A DNA stretch of 64,000 nucleotides from Clostridiales bacterium. Lineage in GTDB: Bacteria; Bacillota; Clostridia; Oscillospirales; Oscillospiraceae. Positions 34,176 through 43,676 of this stretch are shown here, piece by piece. The notes under the pieces are model-generated. The model did not search any database and had not been told where the DNA came from. It saw only the letters and a program-made list of their open reading frames with translations. The number at the start of each line of letters is the position of its first letter. Within the stretch, counting starts at the first letter, position 1. The position numbers were made by a program, and so were the translations under genes. The stretch is taken from NCBI GenBank assembly GCA_012719035.1, contig JAAYBD010000035.1, positions 28,219 to 92,218 of the forward strand. The letters are read 5' to 3'.

Positions 34176-34309
34176 GGAATAAAGATACTGATGAGTACGT
34201 TTTTGAATTCATGGACAGGAACAGCCCTGCGTCCGAAACATTAAAAAATAGCTGTTGCAGTGCTGTTTAGCCAGTAAAAGTGTGCGCCCGGCATGAGGTA
34301 ATAAAAAAT

Positions 34310-34342
34310 CAGACCGGCTCCTAAGTATCGGGAGCCGGTCTG
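34310..34342. terminator. Terminator hairpin after catalase
   Basis: CAGACCGGCTCC (34310-34321) pairs perfectly with 34331-34342 around a 9-nt loop. On the minus strand the arm is followed by a T-rich run, so it may also end other leftward transcripts. Confidence 0.75.
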
Positions 34343-34407
34343 ATCTGATGTAGTTTTCGTGCTGTGTTCAACCACAGCTATTGCTTAATAAGGGGGTTAT
34401 AAAGATA

Positions 34408-35796
34408 TTAAAATTGACTGCCATAATACCGAGTATAGAAAATGATTGATTTTATGATGCCGCCATTTACTTTATAAGAAAGAGCGTATGATAGATTGTC
34501 ATATCCGTATAATAACCAGGCGCGATACGCCGAGTCTCCGGCTTTCAAACCGCGCGGCGTACTGTAAGAATTGCCGGTTACCTTGATTGCACATACTTTT
34601 CCATCCATATGTTCAGTGTCGTCATGCGGCTTATTGATTCGCATGACATATATCTCCAACTCGTTATTTGAATATTTTTCTATACTGTAGTCGATTACCT
34701 TATCTATAATCCCGGCATAATTAAATTTTGACCTGAAATCAATCGGCAAGGTGTCATAGGTATCAAACAGTTTAACTTCATTAATGCCCTGTTCGTTCTG
34801 AAGGATTCCCAAAATTACCATTCGTGATTGCGGATATTCGCGTGCGGCACTTAAAATTGAGTTATAAGGGCATTGATATGCGGTGAATCCACTGGGCAGG
34901 TAAACAATGCCGTTCGAAAGGAGTGGAACGTATTTATCACCAACGGCTGCCGCAGTCTGCGTACTGAACAGAGTTTTATTTTCCGGAACTTCATAGTTTT
35001 CTCCGTTGACGACAATGGAGCGGGATCCTATCTGATACTTGGTCGTCACGCCGTGCAAATTAATAGTGGCAGCATTATTCTCAAAGGAATATGTTCCCCC
35101 AAGAAGTTTTGTCACCGCTTCAAGAGGTATATAAAATATATCGTTTTGAATAAACGGTTTGGCGGCCAGCTTTACGGTATTTCCGTTTAAAAGCGCTTCG
35201 TCGTTATCCGCTATTAAAGTCAGCACATATGAGTTACCGCCTTCGACGTTAGAAAACGGAGCGCCGCTAATTATCATTTCGGCAGAGTTTGGGTCTACTT
35301 TGACTTCAAAACCTATTTGTTTTGCGATATCTGCAGATTTTAAATAGGTACTTCCGTTAACGCAGTAGGCGGTAAAGCCCGTTTTGTTGCCATCAATATA
35401 AATCTCCGCAGCTGCTAATGACGCTTTTGTCTTGTTTTTGGAAAATGTCAGCTCGATACCATTTGGGGTATAAGATTTTTCAGTAATGATTCGTATAGAA
35501 TTACTTGATTCATCCCACTCCACTTGAAATTGGCGTGATGTTCCATTGAGAATGAAAGCTAAGTCTCTTAACTTGAAATAGTCATCTCCATTTATCGTAT
35601 ATGCCTGTAATTTATAGTTTTGTTCATTAATCGAGACAGTGTATCCCTTTGAAACGGCGGCACTCGCTTGAGAACCGTAACTGGCGAATACAGCGGGGTT
35701 TACACTGACTGCCGTAAATAAGATAACAGCAAAAATGATTATGCCGGTAAAAAACTTAAATTTTCGCACATTGTTTGGAAGCAATGTCTTATTCAT
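34408..35796 (-). CDS. Secreted stalk-domain protein (copper amine oxidase N-like)
   Basis: ATG 35796 (462 aa) has AAGGAG 11 nt upstream; a GTG four codons earlier overlaps the ribosome site. A signal peptide (FFTGIIIFAVILFTAVSVN) is followed by about three copies of the Cu-amine-oxidase-N1/stalk module: YTINGDDYFKLRDLAFILNG, YCVNGSTYLKSADIAKQIGF and IQNDIFYIPLEAVTKLLGG, each with the Y.....Y..L..l pattern. The C-terminal 150 residues form an unassigned domain. Such proteins are exported and usually bound at the cell surface. No catalytic residues of an oxidase are present. Monocistronic. Confidence 0.82.
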   Translation of the reverse strand: MNKTLLPNNVRKFKFFTGIIIFAVILFTAVSVNPAVFASYGSQASAAVSKGYTVSINEQNYKLQAYTINGDDYFKLRDLAFILNGTSRQFQVEWDESSNSIRIITEKSYTPNGIELTFSKNKTKASLAAAEIYIDGNKTGFTAYCVNGSTYLKSADIAKQIGFEVKVDPNSAEMIISGAPFSNVEGGNSYVLTLIADNDEALLNGNTVKLAAKPFIQNDIFYIPLEAVTKLLGGTYSFENNAATINLHGVTTKYQIGSRSIVVNGENYEVPENKTLFSTQTAAAVGDKYVPLLSNGIVYLPSGFTAYQCPYNSILSAAREYPQSRMVILGILQNEQGINEVKLFDTYDTLPIDFRSKFNYAGIIDKVIDYSIEKYSNNELEIYVMRINKPHDDTEHMDGKVCAIKVTGNSYSTPRGLKAGDSAYRAWLLYGYDNLSYALSYKVNGGIIKSIIFYTRYYGSQF

Positions 35797-36061
35797 GGTA
35801 ACTGACACTCCTTAAAATTATATTTCATTTTCCAAAATATTCATACTAATAAAGACAGTTCTAAGCGCAAAATGCAACACAGCAGTTTGAGAAACAAAAA
35901 AGATATCTTTGCATCACATCTATAGATTTTAGAATACATGCACTGACAAGCAAATACATGCGGTTTTGGCGGCAGTTGGTTTGCTGAAAAATCATGATAA
36001 AATTGCCTATATTATACTTGGCAAAGAAAGGTTACAGCAGTAAACTATATTGGAGGACGAC

Positions 36062-36263
36062 ATGAACGAAATTGCAGGTAAAATACAGGATTCCGAGCTT
36101 GAAGTAATGCGTGTACTTTGGGAAGCAGGGGAGGCGCTGCCCATACAGTGCGCTAATAACAGAAAAAGAATATCATCAGTGGTCTGCACATACATTTGTC
36201 AATAAACTTTTTGCGGGCAGTGTGAAAAAACTGGTTGCATCTCTGGTTTCCGGCGGGCAGCTT
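36062..36263 (+). pseudogene. Remnant of BlaI/MecI-type repressor gene
   Basis: A good ribosome site (TGGAGGACG) and ATG 36062 open a frame reading MNEIAGKIQDSELEVMRVLW, the first helix of a BlaI/MecI repressor. It leaves the family after ALPI and stops at 36205. The matching end of the family (YSALITEKEYHQWSAHTF, then NKLFAGSVKKLVASLVSGG) appears in another frame from about 36143. About 40 codons of the recognition region are missing with a frame change at about 36138-36143. This is an internal deletion in a regulator gene. No BlaR-type partner is present. Confidence 0.8.
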
Positions 36264-37274
36264 GGCGTTTTGACCGAAAGCGGCGCACTCTATATGTGGG
36301 GCGGTGCAGACGGTGTTGGAGGTGAGCTCTGGGAACCGTGCGGAGACGCGATTGCGAAATTTATCGCTCCTGATGGTCTGCGCCAGGTCGATGCAGGGCG
36401 ATGGTCCATGGTCTATATTGACGCAGACGGAACGCTGTGGAACGCGCGCTACGGCACTGGTGAAACCGTTAAGCTGGCGGGGAATGTCAAAATGGCATTT
36501 CGGGATCATTACAGTGGCCTTGCCCTCCTTGAAGACGGGAGTGTTTTGACATGGGGAAGCAGCGAATACGGTCAGTTGGGCAATGGTACGCGGGAGCCTG
36601 CTGGGGAAAAGATTTTCATAGATGATGTTCCTTTTGAGCCCATCAAAATTATGGACGATGTGCGCTCTATAAGCCGCTGTGGTCAGAGCTGCTTCGCAAT
36701 AAAGGAGGACGGGTCCCTCTGGCGCTGGGGCCTGATTGATCATAATGATCATAATGAGGCTGTCTGCCTGACCGAGCCGGAGCTATTCCTTCAGGATGTA
36801 AAGCAGGTTTCCGGCGGCGTGAGGGGATTTGCCATCAAGCGGGACGGCTCACTCTGGGCGTGGGGACCGTCATGGCTGAATGAAAAGGGCAAAGCGGCAC
36901 CTTATTTTAACGGTGCACCTCAAAAAATTATGGATAAGGTTCGTTACGCTGTTTCCACATGGTGTTTCGCCGAAATCAAAGAGGACGGCAGTCTTTGGGT
37001 ATGGGGCGATAACTGGAACGGACAATTGGGGGACGGCACCGACATAACAAGACATGAACCATATAAACTTATGGACAATGTGGTCGATGCCGCCTGCGGC
37101 TATGGCTGGATGCTTATTATGACCGAGAGCGGTGAACTGTGGGAAACGGGAACGCACGAAGGATTATATCAATTCAGTGATGAGGACGCACTGCGGGCAA
37201 GCCGTCTGCCCCATAGGGTGATGGAAGGAATATCGCCCGAAGTGGAAAATGATGCTGGTTTTATCGGCAAATGA
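36111..37274 (+). CDS. RCC1-repeat protein fused to BlaI C-terminal remnant
   Basis: The open frame (387 codons from GTG 36111) joins the BlaI tail (about residues 11-50) directly to several RCC1-type blades, which repeat a strand-turn pattern: VLTESGALYMWGG, LLEDGSVLTWGSSEYGQLGNG, IKEDGSLWRWG, IKRDGSLWAWG, IKEDGSLWVWGDNWNGQLGDG, MTESGELWETG. The repeats make a beta-propeller. There is no own start or signal peptide at the junction, so the RCC1 gene has probably lost its original N-terminus. Whether it is translated from GTG 36111 is doubtful. RCC1-like proteins in bacteria are often secreted and their role is unknown. Confidence 0.65.
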   Translation: MYFGKQGRRCPYSALITEKEYHQWSAHTFVNKLFAGSVKKLVASLVSGGQLGVLTESGALYMWGGADGVGGELWEPCGDAIAKFIAPDGLRQVDAGRWSMVYIDADGTLWNARYGTGETVKLAGNVKMAFRDHYSGLALLEDGSVLTWGSSEYGQLGNGTREPAGEKIFIDDVPFEPIKIMDDVRSISRCGQSCFAIKEDGSLWRWGLIDHNDHNEAVCLTEPELFLQDVKQVSGGVRGFAIKRDGSLWAWGPSWLNEKGKAAPYFNGAPQKIMDKVRYAVSTWCFAEIKEDGSLWVWGDNWNGQLGDGTDITRHEPYKLMDNVVDAACGYGWMLIMTESGELWETGTHEGLYQFSDEDALRASRLPHRVMEGISPEVENDAGFIGK

Positions 37275-37312
37275 AGCATCATAACAAATAATCAGCGGAG
37301 AAATAACAGCAG

Positions 37313-37338
37313 CCCCTCCTGGGCAATCCCGGGAGGGG
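37313..37338. terminator. Terminator hairpin, convergent
   Basis: CCCCTCC plus GGG pairs with CCC plus GGAGGGG across a 4-nt loop (37313-37338), followed by ATTTTTAT. It lies between the RCC1 ORF and the EamA gene. Confidence 0.8.
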
Positions 37339-37403
37339 TACTGATTTTTATTAACAGACGGTTAGTCCTTAGTAATAAAAAATGCTTATTGAATTATATG
37401 TAA

Positions 37404-38264
37404 TTAAAACAATAGCAGCATAGTTCCGAATATAGTCAGCAACAAACCAATAAAGGCCTTTTTTGTAAGCCGCTCTTTTAGAAATATTCGTGAAAATGCA
37501 ATAGTAAAAACAATGCTCAGTTTGTCAATTGGTGCTACAAGACTTGCCTTTCCCTCCTGCAATGCACGATAATAGCACAACCAGGATAAGCCGGTTGCCA
37601 GACCCGAGAGAATGATAAATACCCAGCTTTTCTTGTCAATGTCTTTTAAAAGAAAGTGTTTTTTCTGAAATAATACAATGCCCCAAGCCATGATCAATAC
37701 AACAATTGTGCGGATTGCTGTTCCTAAATTTGATTCTATATCCTGTATTCCTATTTTTCCGAGAATAGTAGTCAATGCGGCAAAGATGGCGGATAGAAAG
37801 GCATAAAAAAGCCAAGATCTATTTTTGGCTTCCGAAGAATCAAATTCTTGGCGCTGTATCATAAGATAAGTCCCAACGGCAAGCAGCACGACTCCAAAAG
37901 CCTTGTACACGGTCGGAGTTTCACCTAAAAACAAAAAAGCGAGCAGGATGGTAAGTATTGTGCTGCTTTTATCAATAGGGGTCACTTTATTTACATCCCC
38001 AAGCTGTAAAGCCTTGAAATAGCAAATCCATGAAGCACCCGTTGCGCATCCTGACAGGATAAGAAATAAAAGACTTTTTGAGGATATCATGCCGATAGTA
38101 TGCTGAGACCCTACAATAAAAACCATTAGCCAAGAAAATAAGAGAACAACAACTGTTCGAAGCGCAGTTGCCAAATTTGAATCAGTATTTTTAATACCGA
38201 CTTTTGCTAAAACAGAAGTCATTCCCGCAAATAGTGCCGAACCGAAAGCATATAATAACCACAT
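37404..38264 (-). CDS. EamA-family (DMT) transporter
   Basis: ATG 38264 (286 aa) is preferred because ATTAGGAGG lies 9-10 nt in front; an ATG at 38285 has none. The protein has ten membrane helices in two homologous EamA halves: LYAFGSALFAGMTSVLAKVG repeats as FYAFLSAIFAALTTILGKIG, and GATGASWICYFKALQLGDV repeats as GLATGLSWLCYYRALQEG. The inner VTPIDKSSTILTILLAFLFL and VAPIDKLSIVFTIAFSRIFL match the family. It probably exports a small metabolite, with substrate unknown. Confidence 0.92.
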   Translation of the reverse strand: MWLLYAFGSALFAGMTSVLAKVGIKNTDSNLATALRTVVVLLFSWLMVFIVGSQHTIGMISSKSLLFLILSGCATGASWICYFKALQLGDVNKVTPIDKSSTILTILLAFLFLGETPTVYKAFGVVLLAVGTYLMIQRQEFDSSEAKNRSWLFYAFLSAIFAALTTILGKIGIQDIESNLGTAIRTIVVLIMAWGIVLFQKKHFLLKDIDKKSWVFIILSGLATGLSWLCYYRALQEGKASLVAPIDKLSIVFTIAFSRIFLKERLTKKAFIGLLLTIFGTMLLLF

Positions 38265-38438
38265 TTGTATTTCCCTCCTAATCAAAAAGAGGCTTTCGGG
38301 ATTAGATTTTTAGTTAACTAAGAAAGACCGCCATATAAACAGTTTTACCATACTTTATTTGACAAAATAAGTCAAGGATGGAACTAAGTAACACCTAAAT
38401 TAAAGGCTCCATGCGCAAGGCATACATGCTATTGAGCG

Positions 38439-38472
38439 CAGCCCCCCCCTTGGTCATTAACCGAGAGGGGCT
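38439..38472. terminator. Terminator hairpin after DUF3888 gene
   Basis: CAGCCCC (38439-38445, in a run of eight C) pairs with GGGGCTG (38466-38472). It lies just past the end of the minus DUF3888 gene. Confidence 0.6.
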
Positions 38473-38480
38473 GTTCTTCG

Positions 38481-38960
38481 TTACGGAAGCGGCTGCTTAA
38501 CTATATCCTGATAGTGCGGTGGAAGAGTACTGCTCTCTAAATGTTCATGCTTATATAGTTGTATGCCCGCTGGATTGAAGCTGAAGGTCAAGCGGTCTTT
38601 TCCAACCGCTAAATGCGGTCCAACATACGGAACCGTATCGATAGTTACAGTATAATGAGAGTTATATATTCCTTCGTGAATATTCTCTCCGCCTTTGATG
38701 CTGACGATTTCCGTACCGTAGTAAGTGGCAACTATGGGCTTAATCGTCAAATAGGGTTCATAAAAGTCCTCTACAGCTGTGCTTATGTGCGGCATTAATA
38801 GTGATTTAACCATATCATTTAGTCTCACGGAGTCATCAAGCGCCATTTCAGCTTCGGCGCGCGTGTTGCAGAAGAAGCATAGCGTTACTAAAACCAGAAA
38901 CGCCAGCGTCATAACTAAGACTCTATATTGGCGAGAATACTTTATTGGCTTGCTTATCAT
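38481..38960 (-). CDS. DUF3888 domain protein, exported
   Basis: The 159-aa product starts behind AGGAGGTG. A membrane/signal helix (YRVLVMTLAFLVLVTLCFF) precedes a domain that begins DDSVRLNDMVKSLLMPHI and continues VEDFYEPYLTIKPIVATYYG, then KGGENIHEGIYNSHYTVTID; these fit DUF3888. The family is found in Firmicutes, often close to the membrane; the role is unknown. A Cys in the signal end (FFCNTRAEA) could in principle be a lipoprotein site but lacks the box. Confidence 0.8.
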   Translation of the reverse strand: MISKPIKYSRQYRVLVMTLAFLVLVTLCFFCNTRAEAEMALDDSVRLNDMVKSLLMPHISTAVEDFYEPYLTIKPIVATYYGTEIVSIKGGENIHEGIYNSHYTVTIDTVPYVGPHLAVGKDRLTFSFNPAGIQLYKHEHLESSTLPPHYQDIVKQPLP

Positions 38961-39287
38961 AAAAACACCTCCTTATGTTAGTGTTTCCATGCGGAAGTTA
39001 AATATCATTTGGCTCATCCTATGCTTGGCAAAGGAGCATCAAATATTTAGAATCTATTGATAATACTAAAAGAACAAAGAAGGATCATGCAATCGCAATG
39101 GCTACAGGATATCCTTTTTGTGTATTTTTGCCGGCGCTTTGCTTGTTTTCCGGGAATTTGCTGTTGCATTCCATAGCCTTTTTATGTATAATAACTGCAT
39201 GATATTGTATATATCAACGGATGAGCACCTGCCGTATGCGAGGCTTCCTTGCATGCGGCTTTTAATTTTCTTTGGGAGGTTTACTTT
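38961..39287. other. Intergenic region
   Basis: About 330 nt between the divergent DUF3888 and EamA genes. A promoter for the plus gene is at 39164-39192. An open frame from 39118 (65 codons) lacks a ribosome site and codon structure and overlaps the true gene start. Confidence 0.5.
39164..39192 (+). promoter_or_regulatory. Sigma-A promoter of small DMT gene
   Basis: TTGCAT (39164-39169) and TATAAT (39187-39192) with a 17-nt spacer; the start codon is 95 nt downstream. Confidence 0.6.
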
Positions 39288-39713
39288 ATGTGGAATATGC
39301 TATGGCCAATTCTGATTGTTGTTGCTACCAATACAGTTTACAACATTAGTGCAAAATCAACGCCGGAAAATATCAATTCATTTGCTTCGCTTTCCGTTAC
39401 CTACTTAGTGGCTATGATTTGTTCATTATCTATGTATTTCATTTCCAGCGAAAAGAAAAATCTTTTACTGGAGTTATCAAAAGCAAACTGGACAACCTAT
39501 GCCCTCGGGGTTGCAATCGTTGGCTTGGAGTTTGGGTTTCTATGTGTTTATCGTGCTGGATGGAAAATAAGCACAGCAAATTTATTTGCCAGTATAACTT
39601 TATCCTGTGTTTTGCTAATCGTTGGATTTCTCTTATACAAGGAAACACTTAGCTTACGTCAAATACTCGGAATGGGCGTTTGCGCGGTCGGTCTGATTCT
39701 GATTGCCAAATAA
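39288..39713 (+). CDS. Four-helix EamA-like (half-size DMT) protein
   Basis: ATG 39288 (141 aa) follows TTGGGAGGTTTACTTT. The four membrane helices (about 1-22, 35-53, 64-84, 92-140) match a single EamA half: NTVYNISAKSTPENINSF, ALGVAIVGLEFGFLCVYRAG, IVGFLLYKETLSLRQILGMG. Like EmrE-size members it probably works as a dimer. Substrate is unknown. It ends before a strong terminator and two tRNA genes. Confidence 0.85.
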   Translation: MWNMLWPILIVVATNTVYNISAKSTPENINSFASLSVTYLVAMICSLSMYFISSEKKNLLLELSKANWTTYALGVAIVGLEFGFLCVYRAGWKISTANLFASITLSCVLLIVGFLLYKETLSLRQILGMGVCAVGLILIAK

Positions 39714-39772
39714 TCTTCATATAATTAGCCGATCAGTTTAAACTTTAAACGCCTATTCCAAGCAGACATAAC

Positions 39773-39815
39773 AAAACCCGCAAAGCACTGTGTTGTCAAT
39801 GCTTTGCGGGTTTTT
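39773..39815. terminator. Bidirectional terminator
   Basis: AAAACCCGCAAAGCA (39773-39787) pairs with TGCTTTGCGGGTTTT (39800-39814). It ends the plus gene and, on the minus strand, the tRNA-Ser at 39815. Confidence 0.9.
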
Positions 39816-39906
39816 GGCGGAGAAGGAGGGATTTGAACCCTCGCTGCGCTCATCACGCACTACTCCCTTAGCAGGGGAGCCCCTTCGGCCTCTTGGGTAC
39901 TTCTCC
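39815..39906 (-). tRNA. tRNA-Ser (anticodon GCT)
   Basis: On the minus strand, acceptor GGAGAAG pairs with CTTCTCC, followed by G and encoded CCA. The anticodon stem CTCCC/GGGAG holds loop CTGCTAA, giving GCT (serine AGC/AGU). A long variable arm (class II) and T arm GAGGGTTCAAATCCCTC are present. Confidence 0.93.
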
Positions 39907-39986
39907 ATGCCGAAAGAAAAACACTATATAATGCTCCGAGCTTCAAAGCGCGTGCTTTTAAGCTTTTTCTTCCTTAAAAAGAAAAA

Positions 39987-40072
39987 TGGCGGAGAGAGAG
40001 GGATTCGAACCCCCGGTGCTTTCGCACAACGGTTTTCAAGACCGTCACCATCGACCACTCGGACATCTCTCC
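39987..40072 (-). tRNA. tRNA-Ser (anticodon TGA)
   Basis: Acceptor GGAGAGA pairs with TCTCTCC, with G discriminator and encoded CCA. Stem ACGGT/ACCGT holds loop CTTGAAA, giving TGA (serine UCA). The variable arm TGTGCGAAAGCACC and T arm with GGTTCGAATCC follow. It is 80 nt upstream of the first tRNA-Ser and probably co-transcribed. Confidence 0.93.
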
Positions 40073-40184
40073 GTTTCGGTCGCTTTGGTATAATAACATA
40101 TTAATCCTGCGGTGTCAACTGGTTTTAAGTGCGCATTTATTTTATTATATTATTCTTTTCTCGCCTGTTTTATGCCCTCTTGCC

Positions 40185-40213
40185 TTGAATTGTTAACATT
40201 TTTCGGATATAAT
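40185..40213 (+). promoter_or_regulatory. Sigma-A promoter of uvrA
   Basis: TTGAAT (40185-40190) and TATAAT (40208-40213) with a 17-nt spacer, 70 nt before the start codon. No clear LexA site was seen. Confidence 0.65.
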
Positions 40214-40284
40214 AACGCGGTATGTCGATATAGTGATAATCTGGGTAAAACACTTTTTTACGTGAGTATATAAATAAAGGGATA

Positions 40285-43116
40285 ATGCATATGCGTGGTA
40301 ATATTTTTGTCAAAGGTGCAAGAGAAAACAACTTAAAAAATATAGATTTGGAAATTCCCCGCGACAGCCTCGTAGTCTTTACGGGGCTTTCAGGCAGCGG
40401 CAAAACATCTCTTGCGTTTGACACTATATATGCCGAGGGACAGCGGCGTTATGTCGAATCGCTTTCATCTTACGCCCGCCAGTTTTTGGGGCAGATGGAA
40501 AAGCCCGATGTAGATTACATTGAAGGACTTTCACCTGCTATTTCCATAGATCAGAAGACAACTTCGCGAAATCCGCGCTCAACGGTCGGCACAGTTACGG
40601 AAATATATGACTATCTGCGCTTGTTATGGGCTCGTATAGGCGTTCCACACTGCCCGAAATGCGGCAAGGAAATAAAGCAACAGACGATAGATCAGATTAT
40701 TGACCAGATCATGCTTCTGCCCGAGGGAACAAGAGTACAGATTTTAGCACCGGTTGTTCGGGCAAGGAAAGGCGAATATCAAAAGATTTTTGAGGATGCG
40801 AGAAAAAGCGGTTATGTCCGCGTACGCGTGGACGGTAACGTTTATGATCTGAGTGAGGAAATTAGCCTCGAAAAGAACAAAAAGCACAATATCGAAGTCA
40901 TTGTAGACAGGCTTACTGTTAAGCCCGATGCCATGCAGCGTTTGACAGACTCTGCCGAAACGGCTGCGGCACTTGCGGGAGGTATCATGATTATTGATAT
41001 CCCCGATGAGGGCAGGGAACTGATGTTTTCCCAAAACTATGCCTGTGAGGACTGCGGAATATCGATTGAGGAGCTTACTCCGAGAATGTTCTCATTCAAC
41101 AACCCATATGGCGCCTGCCCGACCTGCGGCGGGCTTGGAGTCCAGCTCCGTGCAAAGCCGGAAATGATTCTGCCGAACACATCTATTTCGATTATGGACG
41201 GCGGGATATGCGCAAGCGGCTGGGGCAATGTCCGCAATGACGGTATTTCAAGAATGTATTTTGAAGCACTTGCTAAGAAATACAAGTTCTCTTTGAGTGA
41301 ACCTATAAAAAACCTTTCTCCTGAGGTAATCGATATCATTCTTTACGGGACGAAAGGTGAAAAGCTGACGCTTCATTATGACCAGCCACGAGGAAAGGGA
41401 ACACTGAATCAGCCCTTTGAGGGTATTGCAAACAATATCGAGCGCCGTTATCGTGAAACTCAAAGCCCATCTATGCGCAATGAGCTTATGCAATGCATGG
41501 GAGAATACGAATGTCCCGACTGCCATGGGCTGCGATTGAAAGATGAAGTCCTTGCCGTTACGGTAGGCGGCATCAGGATAACTGACTTTACCGCGATGTC
41601 GGTGACAAACGGGCTGGAATTTATAGAAAAGCTTGAGCTTGATTCACGCGATGCCATGATTGCAGACAGGATTTTAAAGGAGATACGCGAGCGTTTAGGA
41701 TTTTTGAAAAGCGTGGGGCTTCAGTACCTGACTCTATCGCGCTCTGCCGGAAGCCTTTCGGGAGGCGAAAGCCAGAGGATAAGGCTTGCGACGCAGATTG
41801 GGTCTTCGCTCATGGGTGTTTTGTACATTCTGGATGAACCGAGCATCGGACTCCACCAGAGAGATAACGAAAAGCTGATAAAGACTCTTAAAGACCTGAG
41901 AGATTTAGGAAACACATTAATTGTCGTTGAACACGATGAGGACACTATGCGAAGCGCAGACTGTATCGTCGATATAGGTCCCGGAGCGGGCGTGCACGGA
42001 GGAGAGGTTGTCTGCGTCGGGTCTATTGATGAAATATGTTCCTGTGAGCGTTCAATTACAGGTCAGTATCTGAGCGGGAAAATGAGCATCCCCGTCCCTG
42101 CCGAGCGCAGGAAGAGCAACGGACATAGCCTTGTAATACGCGGGGCGAGAGAGAACAACCTTAAAAATGTTGACGTTGAAATCCCTCTGGGAGTTCTGAC
42201 CTGTGTTACGGGCGTTTCGGGAAGCGGAAAGTCCTCGCTGATAAACGAGGTCCTATATAAATCGCTTGCGGCGGAGCTGAACCGTGCAAAAACCCGAGCG
42301 GGAAAGCACGATGGAATCGAGGGGCTCAAATATGTCGATAAGGTCATAAACATCGACCAAAGCCCCATCGGAAGAACACCGCGTTCAAATCCCGCGACAT
42401 ATACAGGCGTATTCAACCATATTCGCGACCTTTTTGCTTCGACTCAGGACGCAAAAATGCGCGGATATAGCGCGGGGCGCTTTTCGTTCAATGTCCGCGG
42501 TGGACGCTGCGAGGCGTGCTGCGGCGACGGACTGATAAAAATCGAGATGCACTTTTTACCCGATATATACGTTCCCTGCGAGGTCTGTAAAGGCAAGCGC
42601 TATAACAGGGAGACTCTGGAGGTTCGTTATAAGGGCAAAAATATTTCTGAAGTGCTTAACATGACTATAGAAGAGTCCGTAACGTTTTTTGAAAACCTTC
42701 CTAAAATCAGACATCAGCTGCAAACCCTGTGTGAAGTCGGTCTTGGATATATAAGGCTTGGACAGCCATCTACTACCCTGTCGGGCGGGGAGGCGCAGAG
42801 AATCAAGCTTGCTACCGAGCTTTGCAAGAAAAGCACAGGCTCAACCGTCTATATACTGGACGAGCCGACAACGGGACTTCACGTTGCGGACGTTCACAGA
42901 TTAGTAGATGTTCTGGGCAGGCTTGTGGATGCGGGAAATACAGTCATCGTTATAGAGCACAATCTGGACGTTATCAAAACCGCCGACCATATTATCGACT
43001 TGGGTCCTGAAGGCGGCGATATGGGCGGAGAAATAGTGTTTTCGGGTACGCCTGAGGAATGTGCAGGATGCGAAAGAAGCTATACCGGTCAATTTCTCGC
43101 CAAAATGCTGAATTAA
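40285..43116 (+). CDS. uvrA: UvrABC excinuclease subunit A
   Basis: The 943-aa protein finds DNA damage for nucleotide excision repair with UvrB and UvrC. It has two ABC units. The first has Walker [11 protein letters not shown], a zinc finger with [15 protein letters not shown]...CPTCGG and signature [16 protein letters not shown]. The second has [10 protein letters not shown], a CEACCGDG...CEVCKG zinc module and [15 protein letters not shown] with LDEPTTGLH. Length is standard (about 940). Start ATG 40285 or the ATG two codons later. Neither uvrB nor uvrC is adjacent. Confidence 0.98.
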   Translation: MHMRGNIFVKGARENNLKNIDLEIPRDSLVVFTGLSGSGKTSLAFDTIYAEGQRRYVESLSSYARQFLGQMEKPDVDYIEGLSPAISIDQKTTSRNPRSTVGTVTEIYDYLRLLWARIGVPHCPKCGKEIKQQTIDQIIDQIMLLPEGTRVQILAPVVRARKGEYQKIFEDARKSGYVRVRVDGNVYDLSEEISLEKNKKHNIEVIVDRLTVKPDAMQRLTDSAETAAALAGGIMIIDIPDEGRELMFSQNYACEDCGISIEELTPRMFSFNNPYGACPTCGGLGVQLRAKPEMILPNTSISIMDGGICASGWGNVRNDGISRMYFEALAKKYKFSLSEPIKNLSPEVIDIILYGTKGEKLTLHYDQPRGKGTLNQPFEGIANNIERRYRETQSPSMRNELMQCMGEYECPDCHGLRLKDEVLAVTVGGIRITDFTAMSVTNGLEFIEKLELDSRDAMIADRILKEIRERLGFLKSVGLQYLTLSRSAGSLSGGESQRIRLATQIGSSLMGVLYILDEPSIGLHQRDNEKLIKTLKDLRDLGNTLIVVEHDEDTMRSADCIVDIGPGAGVHGGEVVCVGSIDEICSCERSITGQYLSGKMSIPVPAERRKSNGHSLVIRGARENNLKNVDVEIPLGVLTCVTGVSGSGKSSLINEVLYKSLAAELNRAKTRAGKHDGIEGLKYVDKVINIDQSPIGRTPRSNPATYTGVFNHIRDLFASTQDAKMRGYSAGRFSFNVRGGRCEACCGDGLIKIEMHFLPDIYVPCEVCKGKRYNRETLEVRYKGKNISEVLNMTIEESVTFFENLPKIRHQLQTLCEVGLGYIRLGQPSTTLSGGEAQRIKLATELCKKSTGSTVYILDEPTTGLHVADVHRLVDVLGRLVDAGNTVIVIEHNLDVIKTADHIIDLGPEGGDMGGEIVFSGTPEECAGCERSYTGQFLAKMLN

Positions 43117-43133
43117 TTACGGAGGGTAGAAAA

Positions 43134-43622
43134 TTGCCTCTTTTAGATGTGCTTAAAGGAACGGAATTCGGAAGAACACTCATAACATTTGTTGTCGCCA
43201 TGATGCCTATTGTAGAGCTTAGAGGAGCGATACCTATAGGTGTTTCTATGGGCATCGGCAATTGGAAAGCAATGCTCATCAGTGTTTTGGGAAATATGCT
43301 GCCGGTGCCTTTTATTATAATTTTTATAAGAAGAATTTTTGCATGGCTTAGAACCAAAAGCCAAAGACTCGAAAAAATGGTGTCGTCTCTTGAAGTGCGT
43401 GCCGAAGGAAAATGGGACAAGGTTCATAAATATGAGCTTTTGGGACTCACTGTACTTGTTGCGATACCTTTGCCGGGAACGGGCGCATGGACGGGAGCCC
43501 TTATTGCTGCTATTATGGATCTGAGAATGAAAACCGCAATTCCGGCAATTTTTGCGGGAGTTCTGATTGCTGGATTTCTCGTAACGGGCTTGACTTATGG
43601 CTTTACAACGATTATTTCCTAA
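43134..43622 (+). CDS. COG2426 small multidrug export-type membrane protein
   Basis: TTG 43134 (162 aa) follows GGAGGGTAGAAAA; longer open sequence overlaps uvrA and is not used. There are four or five membrane helices with VELRGAIPIGVSMGIGNW early and IPLPGTGAWTGALIAAIMDL late, the two blocks that define the Sm_multidrug_ex (PF06695) group. The transport function of this family is inferred by name only. It is 17 nt after uvrA and probably in its operon. Confidence 0.85.
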   Translation: MPLLDVLKGTEFGRTLITFVVAMMPIVELRGAIPIGVSMGIGNWKAMLISVLGNMLPVPFIIIFIRRIFAWLRTKSQRLEKMVSSLEVRAEGKWDKVHKYELLGLTVLVAIPLPGTGAWTGALIAAIMDLRMKTAIPAIFAGVLIAGFLVTGLTYGFTTIIS

Positions 43623-43676
43623 CTGATTAACAAAAGCAAAATGTTCCCCGTATTATGTGTAAAAGGGGGAACGAAA

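Noticed and set aside
39118..39315. 65-codon plus-strand frame before the small DMT gene
   Set aside because: No ribosome site; the promoter at 39164 and the real start at 39288 lie within it.
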